This document shows positions 1 to 5,501 of a DNA stretch of 5,897 nt, piece after piece. Both the position numbers and the translations under genes were made by a program. Positions within the stretch are counted from its first letter, which is position 1; each line of letters opens with the position of its first letter. The notes beneath the pieces are model-generated. The model was given only the letters and a program-made list of their open reading frames with translations, had not been told where the DNA came from and made no database searches. Origin of the DNA: Desulfobacteraceae bacterium (GTDB lineage Bacteria; Desulfobacterota; DSM-4660; Desulfatiglandales; B25-G16); the NCBI GenBank assembly GCA_030669265.1, contig DAOVDY010000056.1, forward strand, positions 1 to 5,897, read 5' to 3'.

Positions 1-394
1 AGCTTTACGAAAGATAAAGAGCTATCTTGACTATGGTATTTTCCAGCCCATACAAATTTCCTCTATTATTGCCTTAAAAGGATCCTATGACTGTGTGGGT
101 GAGATAGCACAAGTTTATAGGCAGAGAAGGGATACCCTGATCAATGGTTTGGAAAGGATTGGCTGGAAAATAGAGAAACCTAAAGGGACCATGTTTGTTT
201 GGGCAAAAATACCAGATAGTTGTACAGAGATGGGTTCCCTGGAATTTTCAAAATTGCTCATACGAGAGGCTAAAGTTGCAGTTTCTCCAGGTATAGGTTT
301 TGGGCAATATGGTGAAGGATATATCAGGTTTGCCCTGGTTGAAAACAATCATAGGATTAACCAGGCTATAAGAGGGATTAAAAAGATACTATAG
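1..394 (+). CDS. AlaC-like class I/II aminotransferase, C-terminal part (5' end outside window)
   Basis: The reading frame is open from base 2, giving 130 visible residues before TAG at 392-394; the start lies upstream of the window. From memory the fragment follows Escherichia coli AlaC (glutamate-pyruvate aminotransferase) closely. Shared landmarks are KSYLDYG near residue 6, GSLEF, the block [11 protein letters not shown], and YIRFALVEN followed by RGIK. Arg109 of the fragment, in YIRF, matches the arginine that binds the substrate carboxylate in fold-type I enzymes. The lysine that carries pyridoxal phosphate is upstream and cannot be checked. The enzyme would be cytosolic and move an amino group between glutamate and an oxo-acid such as pyruvate. 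Related enzymes act on aspartate or LL-diaminopimelate, so the substrate is not settled, and the hom neighbour would also suit an aspartate-family role. The next gene starts 12 nt later. The GTG at 95 is an internal valine codon, not a start. Confidence 0.9.
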   Translation, partial: ALRKIKSYLDYGIFQPIQISSIIALKGSYDCVGEIAQVYRQRRDTLINGLERIGWKIEKPKGTMFVWAKIPDSCTEMGSLEFSKLLIREAKVAVSPGIGFGQYGEGYIRFALVENNHRINQAIRGIKKIL

Positions 395-406
395 TGGAGT
401 AAACAA

Positions 407-1720
407 ATGTCTCAGATAAATGTTGGTCTAATTGGCTTCGGAACAGTCGGGGCAGGTGTGGTGGAGCTTCTGCTCAATAACCGAGAACTGATAAAGGATA
501 GGGTTGGTGCAGAGATAGTACTAAAAAAGATTGCAGATTTGGATATTGTATCTGACAGAGGAGTAGAGATTGACCCTGGATTTCTTACGACCGATGCATT
601 GGAGATAATCAATGATCCTGAGATAGATGTCATTGTGGAACTAATTGGTGGCTATGATCAGGCAATGGAATATATATTAATGGCTATGGAAAGAGGAAAA
701 CATGTGATTACAGCCAATAAGGCCCTGATCGCCAAACATGGCAGGATTTTATTTGAGACGGCTGAAAAATATAATGTTGATATTGCCTTTGGGGCAGGTG
801 TTGCTGGAGGTATTCCAATTGTGAGGGCATTGAGAGAAGGCCTGGCAGCAAACCAGATCAAAGCAGTCCTGGCCATTTTGAATGGAACATCCAATTATAT
901 CTTAACGAGGATGACAGAAGAAGGGCTTCCTTTTAATGAAGCGCTCTCAATAGCCAAAAAACTCGGTTATGCAGAGGCAGATCCAACTCTGGATATTGAC
1001 GGAAGTGATGCTGCCCATAAATTAACCATTATTATTTCTCTGGCCTTTGGGCGCCCTTTTACGTATGAGGATGTTTATAAGGAAGGAATTAATGGGGTTT
1101 ACCCTGAGGACATAAGGTTTGCCGGTGAGTTTGGCTATTGCTTAAAATTGCTGGCCATTGCAAGAGAGGCAGATGGCCAAATTGAGGCCAGGGTGCACCC
1201 GGCTTTTGTTCCCCTGGATCATATCCTGGCAAATGTCAATGAGGCATATAATGCTGTGTATGTTGAAGGTGATTTTGTAGGGCCCACTCTCTTTTACGGT
1301 CTCGGTGCTGGTAGAAGACCTACGGGAAGTGCAGTGGTGTCTGATTTGATGGATATAGCTAGAAATCACATTAAAGGTATTACCAGAAGGATTTCACCTC
1401 TGTCCTTTGCACGCTCTCCAGCAAAGGAACTAACTATTAAACCTATGGATCAGATAATTACTGATTATTATTTTCGGTTTTCCGCAGTAGATAGCCCGGG
1501 GGTCCTTTCTAAGATATCTGGAATTTTGGGCGCTCACAATATAAGTATTGCCTCTGTCATCCAGAAAAGGAGAGAGGCGAATGGCTCTGTCCCAGTAGTA
1601 ATGCTGACCCATGAAGCAAGGGAGTGTGACGTCAGAAAATCTCTGGAGCTTATTGATAAGCTTGACATTGTAACTGAAAAGACAGTTCTTTTTAGGGTGG
1701 AGAAAAAGACAGGAATCTAA
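407..1720 (+). CDS. hom: Homoserine dehydrogenase with C-terminal ACT domain
   Basis: Cytosolic enzyme that reduces aspartate semialdehyde to homoserine with NAD(P)H, the branch point towards threonine and methionine. Its 437 residues are full length for the monofunctional ACT-bearing type; no aspartokinase domain is attached. The nucleotide-binding loop is GFGTVG at residues 10-15. NKALIAKHG spans 104-112. The substrate-site block 188-206 includes Glu190, Asp201 and Lys205, which match the catalytic/binding residues of the family. The ACT domain runs from about 353 to 430, starting YYFRFSAVDSPGVLSKI. In this family the ACT domain usually mediates feedback inhibition by threonine, so allosteric control is likely (inference). 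The ATG at 407 is preceded by GGAG at 396-399 with a 7-nt spacer, which supports this start. It follows the aminotransferase by 12 nt and touches thrH with no gap. I see no leader peptide, attenuator or T-box in the short upstream gap. Confidence 0.97.
   Translation: MSQINVGLIGFGTVGAGVVELLLNNRELIKDRVGAEIVLKKIADLDIVSDRGVEIDPGFLTTDALEIINDPEIDVIVELIGGYDQAMEYILMAMERGKHVITANKALIAKHGRILFETAEKYNVDIAFGAGVAGGIPIVRALREGLAANQIKAVLAILNGTSNYILTRMTEEGLPFNEALSIAKKLGYAEADPTLDIDGSDAAHKLTIIISLAFGRPFTYEDVYKEGINGVYPEDIRFAGEFGYCLKLLAIAREADGQIEARVHPAFVPLDHILANVNEAYNAVYVEGDFVGPTLFYGLGAGRRPTGSAVVSDLMDIARNHIKGITRRISPLSFARSPAKELTIKPMDQIITDYYFRFSAVDSPGVLSKISGILGAHNISIASVIQKRREANGSVPVVMLTHEARECDVRKSLELIDKLDIVTEKTVLFRVEKKTGI
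1711..1714 (+). promoter_or_regulatory. Ribosome binding site of thrH inside the end of hom
   Basis: AGGA lies within the last codons of hom, 6 nt before the ATG at 1721. Because the hom stop codon (TAA, 1718-1720) abuts that ATG, this site must serve thrH initiation. It supports the zero-gap start and suggests translational coupling. Confidence 0.65.
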
Positions 1721-2320
1721 ATGTATATAGTGTGCCCAGATCTTGAAGGGATTTTTGTACCTGAAATCTGGATCAGTGTATCAGAGAGGACAGGGATAAA
1801 AGAGCTCAGATTAACGACCAGGGATATTCCTGATTATGATCAGTTGATGAGAAGGAGGCTGGAGATCCTTAAAAGAGAAAACCTTAAGATTACAGATATC
1901 CAAAGGGTAATACAGTCAATGAACCCTCTGGATGGGGCTACAAAGATTTTGGGATGGATTAGGGAGAGATTTCAGCTTATTCTTGTCTCTGATACTTTTG
2001 TTGAGTTTGCCGGCCCCCTTTTGGAAAAGCTCAATAGACCTACCCTCCTTTGTAATTCTCTTATCCTTGATCTCGATGGAACAATTATCGATTATCGACT
2101 TCGACAAAGGGATGGTAAAAGGCATGTAGTAAAGGCTTTAAAGGACTTGGGCTATAAAGTAATCGCAATTGGAGATAGTTACAATGATACCACTATGCTA
2201 AGTGAGGCGAATGAAAGCATCCTTTTTAGACCACCTAAGAACATAAAAAAAGAATTTACCAGTTTCCCTGTTATTGAAACATATGAGGAGTTAAAAGCTG
2301 AACTGGAAAAGTATATATAA
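1721..2320 (+). CDS. thrH: ThrH: phosphoserine phosphatase / phosphoserine:homoserine phosphotransferase (HAD superfamily)
   Basis: Its 199 residues align from memory with Pseudomonas aeruginosa ThrH (about 205 residues) over the whole length, including VPEIWI near residue 13, TTRDIPDYD at 32-40, RERFQ at 81-85 and GDSYNDTTMLSEA at 151-163. The HAD motifs are all present. The motif I nucleophile is Asp7 in DLEG, with Glu9 in the position ThrH uses instead of the usual second aspartate. Motif II is Ser90 in VSDTF. A basic motif III residue lies in DGKR (131-134). Motif IV has Asp152 and Asp156. The known activity of the family is phosphate release from phosphoserine, or its transfer to homoserine to give O-phosphohomoserine. 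Position directly after hom favours a role in threonine synthesis here (inference). It would act in the cytosol with Mg2+. A second HAD-like string, LDLDGT at 116-121, lies in a region that is not the active site and is probably chance. Confidence 0.93.
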   Translation: MYIVCPDLEGIFVPEIWISVSERTGIKELRLTTRDIPDYDQLMRRRLEILKRENLKITDIQRVIQSMNPLDGATKILGWIRERFQLILVSDTFVEFAGPLLEKLNRPTLLCNSLILDLDGTIIDYRLRQRDGKRHVVKALKDLGYKVIAIGDSYNDTTMLSEANESILFRPPKNIKKEFTSFPVIETYEELKAELEKYI

Positions 2321-2333
2321 CACGGCTTGTAAT

Positions 2334-2476
2334 TATTCAGCCACGAATGGACACGAATGGACACAAATGAACCTGCCCGCTATCCGGCAGGCGGGGTTGA
2401 AGATAAAGTTACTTTAGAGATTAAATCTATAGAAAATAGTTGTTTGTGATAATTAGTGATAATTTGTGGCTGAATA
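2334..2476. mobile_element. Small MITE-like non-coding element with terminal inverted repeats
   Basis: The ends are a 15-bp inverted repeat with one mismatch. The left end, 2334-2348, reads TATTCAGCCACGAAT. The right end, 2462-2476, reads ATTTGTGGCTGAATA. Inside the left end a 10-bp unit, CACGAATGGA, occurs at 2342-2351 and 2352-2361 and, degenerate, at 2362-2371. Inside the right end GTGATAATT recurs with the same 10-bp period at 2446 and 2456. A GC-rich hairpin lies between them. GTAA occurs just outside both ends (2329-2332, one base before the repeat, and 2477-2480), a weak candidate target duplication. At 143 bp it carries no gene, so any mobility would need a transposase supplied elsewhere. 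I cannot name its family. It could also be a non-mobile structured repeat. Confidence 0.55.
2372..2395. repeat. GC-rich hairpin with two alternative stems
   Basis: CCTGCC (2372-2377) pairs with GGCAGG (2386-2391) around an 8-nt loop. Alternatively CCCGC (2376-2380) pairs with GCGGG (2391-2395) around a 10-nt loop. The two stems share bases and exclude each other. No T-run follows on either strand, so it is not a standard intrinsic terminator, although it could slow transcription or protect the 3' end of the thrH message. Its GC content is far above that of the surrounding element, which suggests a nested palindromic repeat. Confidence 0.6.
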
Positions 2477-2498
2477 GTAACTTGGTTTTAAACAAGTA

Positions 2499-2930
2499 AT
2501 GAGCAACGAGAAAACAGCAACGAGAAAACAGCAACAAGCAAGGAATGTTACATATTACCGGGTTATTTATGGTGATTGTGACTCAATGGCTATAGTCTAT
2601 TATGCAAATTATCTCAAATTCTTTGAGATAGGCAGGACAGAGCTATTAAGGGAGGCCGGTTTGACATACAGGCAGGTTGAAGGTAGAGGGTTTTTTCTAC
2701 CGACAACAGAGACTTGCCTCAAATACATTAAGCCTGCCCTCTATGACGATTTATTGATGATTGAAACCACGATTGCCTTTGTAAAAAAGGCAAGCAGTAG
2801 GTTTGATTATGCCATTTATAGAGGAAAGGATATTGTTGTACGGGGCTATACAATCCATGCATGTTTGGATAGAGACAATAAAATAGTCCGGTTTCCAGAT
2901 TTTTTACTTAATGTCTTGAAAGGAGAATGA
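2499..2930 (+). CDS. Acyl-CoA thioesterase, YbgC/4-hydroxybenzoyl-CoA thioesterase family (hotdog fold)
   Basis: A small single-domain hotdog enzyme of 143 residues, the usual length. The signature runs from residue 25: GDCD (25-28), VYYANYLKFFEIGRTELL (33-50), then LPTTE (67-71) and KPALYDDLL (78-86). By alignment with Pseudomonas 4-hydroxybenzoyl-CoA thioesterase, Asp28 is the expected catalytic aspartate. Members hydrolyse CoA thioesters in the cytosol, and the acyl group cannot be read from sequence. Residue 31 is alanine where I expect a near-constant glycine (usual form MGIVYY). The start is uncertain. ATG 2499 has no Shine-Dalgarno sequence and the first 13 or so codons fall in a 14-bp tandem repeat, but the next in-frame ATG (2586) would remove the catalytic aspartate. 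Homology begins near residue 17. The start lies 22 nt after the right end of the MITE-like element. Adenylate kinase follows after 3 nt, so the two are probably co-transcribed. Confidence 0.9.
   Translation: MSNEKTATRKQQQARNVTYYRVIYGDCDSMAIVYYANYLKFFEIGRTELLREAGLTYRQVEGRGFFLPTTETCLKYIKPALYDDLLMIETTIAFVKKASSRFDYAIYRGKDIVVRGYTIHACLDRDNKIVRFPDFLLNVLKGE
2502..2538 (+). repeat. 14-bp tandem repeat at the start of the thioesterase gene
   Basis: AGCAACGAGAAAAC occurs twice without mismatch (2502-2515, 2516-2529) and a degenerate partial third copy begins at 2530. The unit length is not a multiple of three, so the copies are read in different frames and encode unrelated residues (roughly SNEKT, then ATRKQ). 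Gain or loss of one unit would shift the frame relative to ATG 2499. Confidence 0.85.
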
Positions 2931-2933
2931 ATA

Positions 2934-3620
2934 ATGAACATGCTCTTTTTTGGTCCTAATGGAAGCGGGAAAGGTACCCAGGGGGCAATTATAAAAGAAA
3001 GACAGAGAATACCCCATATTGAAACAGGTGTGATATTTAGAGAGAATATATCGAAAGGCACAGAATTAGGGAAAATGGCCAAGTCATCTATAGATAGAGG
3101 AGAATTGGTTTCTGATGAAATAACCATACCAATGGTTCTTAATAGGCTTAAAGAGGACGACTGTATCAATGGCTGGCTTTTAGACGGGTTCCCACGAAAC
3201 CTTAATCAGGCTGTTAGGTTAAATAAAACATTGAGCCACGAAAGCATCGATATAAATGTTCTCATTGAAATTATCCTGGATCGAGAGATAGCTAAAAAGA
3301 GGATTATGGGCAGAAGACTCTGTGTAAATGATAATAACCACCCAAATAATATCAATATAGAGGCGATCAGACCAGATGGCGATAAATGTAGAATATGCGG
3401 TGGAGAGTTGAAGAAACGGGACGATGATCAGGACGAGGCAGCAATTGACCAGAGACATGATATCTATTACAATACGAAAAATGGAACCATTGCAGCAGTA
3501 AAATACTACAAGAATTTATCAGAAACGAATGGTGTCCCGGTTATTGTGGAACTGGATGGAAGAAATAGCGTTGAAGAAGTAACAAAGGAGTTGATTGAGA
3601 AATTAGGCAATGTAATTTAG
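2934..3620 (+). CDS. adk: Adenylate kinase, metal-lid type
   Basis: Catalyses ATP + AMP = 2 ADP in the cytosol. The protein has 228 residues and a long lid. The P-loop is GPNGSGKGTQ at residues 7-16. The AMP-binding region includes ETGVIFRENI (30-39). DGFPRN (84-89) is the adenylate kinase signature, and GRRLC begins the lid at 126. The lid has Cys130, His136, Cys152 and Cys155, spaced C-X5-H-X15-C-X2-C. This is the metal site I recall for Desulfovibrio gigas adenylate kinase, which can hold Zn, Co or Fe, rather than the four-Cys zinc site of Gram-positive enzymes. RRHDIY-type catalytic arginines appear as DQRHDIYYN (172-180). The start at 2934 is supported by AAAGGAG at 2919-2925 with an 8-nt spacer and by the usual MN-hydrophobic-FGPNG beginning. 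It follows the thioesterase by 3 nt. The usual ribosomal-protein/secY neighbours of adk are absent. Confidence 0.96.
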   Translation: MNMLFFGPNGSGKGTQGAIIKERQRIPHIETGVIFRENISKGTELGKMAKSSIDRGELVSDEITIPMVLNRLKEDDCINGWLLDGFPRNLNQAVRLNKTLSHESIDINVLIEIILDREIAKKRIMGRRLCVNDNNHPNNINIEAIRPDGDKCRICGGELKKRDDDQDEAAIDQRHDIYYNTKNGTIAAVKYYKNLSETNGVPVIVELDGRNSVEEVTKELIEKLGNVI

Positions 3621-3654
3621 GGATTAATAGATTTATAACTTTAGGCACTTACAT

Positions 3655-3661
3655 AAAGGAG
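3655..3661 (+). promoter_or_regulatory. Strong ribosome binding site of the nucleotide-sugar dehydrogenase
   Basis: AAAGGAG ends 5 nt before the ATG at 3667. It fixes the start of a gene whose protein carries about 40 residues ahead of its Rossmann domain, so this extension is likely to be translated rather than an annotation error. Confidence 0.8.
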
Positions 3662-3666
3662 TTATT

Positions 3667-5298
3667 ATGGAATATTCAATCAGTCCAGATGGACAACGAT
3701 TCGCCATTCCCCAAGATGATGATTATAAGAGTGAATATGAGAGACTATCTATAATTACAAAAAAAGAGAGGGAAAAGGGGCGTGAGATAGTCGTTGTTAT
3801 GGGGCTCGGCTTTGTTGGGGCTGTTATGGCAGCGGTTGTTGCGGATAGTGTGGATAAAAAAACAGGAAAGTCCAACAAATTTGTAATCGGCATGCAGAGG
3901 CCCAGTAGTCGGAGTTTTTGGAAAATACCCTTGTTTAACAAGGGCATTTCTCCTGTAAGTGCGGAAGACCCTGCTGTTGAAGAGTTGATTGAGCGATGTG
4001 TCACAAAGAAAAAGACTTTAACAGCTACGTATACTTATGATGCCTTAAAATTGGCAGATGTCCTTGTACTTGATGTTCAGTGTGACTTCTTAAAAGAGGA
4101 ACTTGGAAATCTTCACAGTGGCTATGCTGAAATGGGAGCACTTGAGGAAAGTTTCAAGATTATTGCTAAACTAATTGAACCTCACTGTCTTGTCTTGATT
4201 GAGACAACGGTTCCTCCAGGAACAACCGAATATATTGCCTATCCGATTATCAAGACAGCATTTAAAAAAAGAGGAATTAAAACCGAACCCCTTTTAGCCC
4301 ACTCTTTTGAAAGGGTAATGCCAGGGCGAGATTATGTAAAATCCATACGCAATTTCTGGCGGGTTTGTAGTGGTATAAATAGGGAAAGTGAAAAAAAGGT
4401 AGTAGCGTTCTTGAATGAAGTTATAGATATTGAACATTTTCCATTAACTGTTCTTGAAAGGCCTATTGAGAGTGAAACATGTAAGATTGTAGAAAACAGC
4501 TACAGGGCCACGATACTTGCCTTTTTAGATGAGTGGAGCCTCTTTGCTGAAACAAACGGAGTTGACCTGATTAAGGTTATCAATGCTATCAAGATCAGAC
4601 CCACTCACAGTAACATAATATTCCCTGGACCTGGAATTGGTGGATATTGCCTACCAAAAGATGGTGGTCTGGGATTGTGGGCATACAAACACCTGCTCGG
4701 TTTTGAAAATGATATATTTAAAATTACTCCTGATGCCATAAATATCAATGACACCAGGGCGCTGCATGCTGCCCAACTGGTAAGAGATGCCCTGCGCAAT
4801 ATGGGAAAAATTGTTGCGGCATCCCAAATAACAATCCTTGGGGCATCCTACCGGGAAGACGTGGGAGATACCAGGTATAGCGGGTCGGAGATAATTGTAA
4901 GGAAATTAGTTGAGATGGGCACAGAAATTAAGGTACATGATTCCTATGTTGAGCACTGGTGGGAATTCGAGAATCAAGATACCTATCCAGCAATAGGGGA
5001 GAGTCGTTCCCGGTTTTTTAGAAATCAGGAACATCTTCAAGAATTAAGGATGTGTCCAACAATAGCCGAGGCCCTAAAAGAGTCTGATGCAGTGGTTTTG
5101 GCTGTCAGGCATAAGGAATACCTGAAACTCAAGCCAGATGATATTGTTAAAATGGCAGGTGGCCCTTTGGCGGTAGTTGACTGTTTTGGTATCCTTGATG
5201 ATAAAATAATAGAAAGGCTCTTTAAGTTAGGTTGCGAGGTCAAGGGGTTAGGCAGAGGGCATATTCAGCGAATAAAAGAGAGGGTCAGGAAGGCATAA
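3667..5298 (+). CDS. Nucleotide-sugar dehydrogenase, UDP-glucose/GDP-mannose dehydrogenase family, long form
   Basis: Enzymes of this family oxidise the C6 alcohol of a nucleotide sugar to the carboxylate in two NAD-dependent steps, feeding polysaccharide or envelope glycan synthesis in the cytosol. The N-terminal Rossmann loop is GLGFVG (46-51). ETTVPPGTT (179-187) follows, then a central helix with Lys273 and Asn277 (TCKIVENSYRATI). The active-site loop GPGIGGYCLPKD (321-332) holds the catalytic Cys328 plus Lys331 and Asp332. The C-terminal Rossmann-like domain begins about 387 and has ILGASYREDVGDTRYSGSE (390-408). At 543 residues it is about 100 longer than typical members. The excess includes the first 40 residues and a stretch near 431-463 (rich in Trp, Glu, Arg) in the C-terminal domain. 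Substrate cannot be assigned: the active-site loop differs from standard UDP-glucose, GDP-mannose and UDP-ManNAc versions. No glycosyltransferase neighbours are visible. It starts 46 nt after adk. Confidence 0.9.
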   Translation: MEYSISPDGQRFAIPQDDDYKSEYERLSIITKKEREKGREIVVVMGLGFVGAVMAAVVADSVDKKTGKSNKFVIGMQRPSSRSFWKIPLFNKGISPVSAEDPAVEELIERCVTKKKTLTATYTYDALKLADVLVLDVQCDFLKEELGNLHSGYAEMGALEESFKIIAKLIEPHCLVLIETTVPPGTTEYIAYPIIKTAFKKRGIKTEPLLAHSFERVMPGRDYVKSIRNFWRVCSGINRESEKKVVAFLNEVIDIEHFPLTVLERPIESETCKIVENSYRATILAFLDEWSLFAETNGVDLIKVINAIKIRPTHSNIIFPGPGIGGYCLPKDGGLGLWAYKHLLGFENDIFKITPDAININDTRALHAAQLVRDALRNMGKIVAASQITILGASYREDVGDTRYSGSEIIVRKLVEMGTEIKVHDSYVEHWWEFENQDTYPAIGESRSRFFRNQEHLQELRMCPTIAEALKESDAVVLAVRHKEYLKLKPDDIVKMAGGPLAVVDCFGILDDKIIERLFKLGCEVKGLGRGHIQRIKERVRKA

Positions 5299-5315
5299 TA
5301 TAGTTAACATTACTG

Positions 5316-5402
5316 GTCATTTCTCATTGGTCATTAGTTAAATATGAAATTTCCAAACTATTATTGTCATTTACAATTGACAAATGATTAATGACTGATG
5401 AC
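5316..5402. repeat. Imperfect inverted repeat made of 7-bp units, between convergent genes
   Basis: Bases 5316-5341 match the reverse complement of 5377-5402 at 19 of 26 positions. The left arm carries TCATT at 5317, 5324 and 5331, an exact 7-bp period. The right arm shows the same heptad pattern on the other strand. A smaller stem, TTGTCA (5364-5369) with TGACAA (5378-5383), sits at the inner edge. The element lies 18 nt after the dehydrogenase stop codon and ends 100 nt before the permease stop codon. It could fold in the 3' end of both messages, but there is no GC-rich stem plus T-run typical of an intrinsic terminator. The rest of the 203-nt gap (5403-5501) shows nothing I can identify. 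Confidence 0.55.
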
Positions 5403-5501
5403 ATTCAATATCTACCATTATATGCATTTACAGTGATATCAATAGGTTGCAGGGTTTCAAGTCATGTAACACCCCGGCTACCATAAATTTCGGTCAGAAA
5501 C

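Noticed and set aside
1932..2129. Alternative plus-strand open frame inside thrH
   Set aside because: It overlaps a ThrH frame that is homologous over its full length. Its own product is low in complexity (Leu/Ser rich) and shows no recognisable domain.
2446..2464. TGATAAT boxes that could be -10 promoter elements for the thioesterase
   Set aside because: They are the two copies of the element's own 10-bp repeat, and no -35-like hexamer stands at 16-18 bp upstream.
2481..2496. Near-palindrome CTTGGTTTTAAACAAG just before the thioesterase, a possible operator
   Set aside because: It is AT-dominated with one internal mismatch and a mismatched centre, short enough to arise by chance. Nothing nearby encodes a regulator.
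2321..2498. CRISPR-like array suggested by the short regular repeats
   Set aside because: The units are 10 bp, contiguous and degenerate, with no spacers and no cas genes nearby.
2846..3169. Minus-strand open frame across the thioesterase-adk junction
   Set aside because: It is antisense to two well-supported genes and has no recognisable domain.
3928..3944. Near-perfect palindrome CCCTTGTT-T-AACAAGGG that looks like a terminator stem on the minus strand
   Set aside because: It lies inside the dehydrogenase coding sequence and encodes the conserved region before the family's NKG-P pattern. No minus-strand gene is present for it to terminate.
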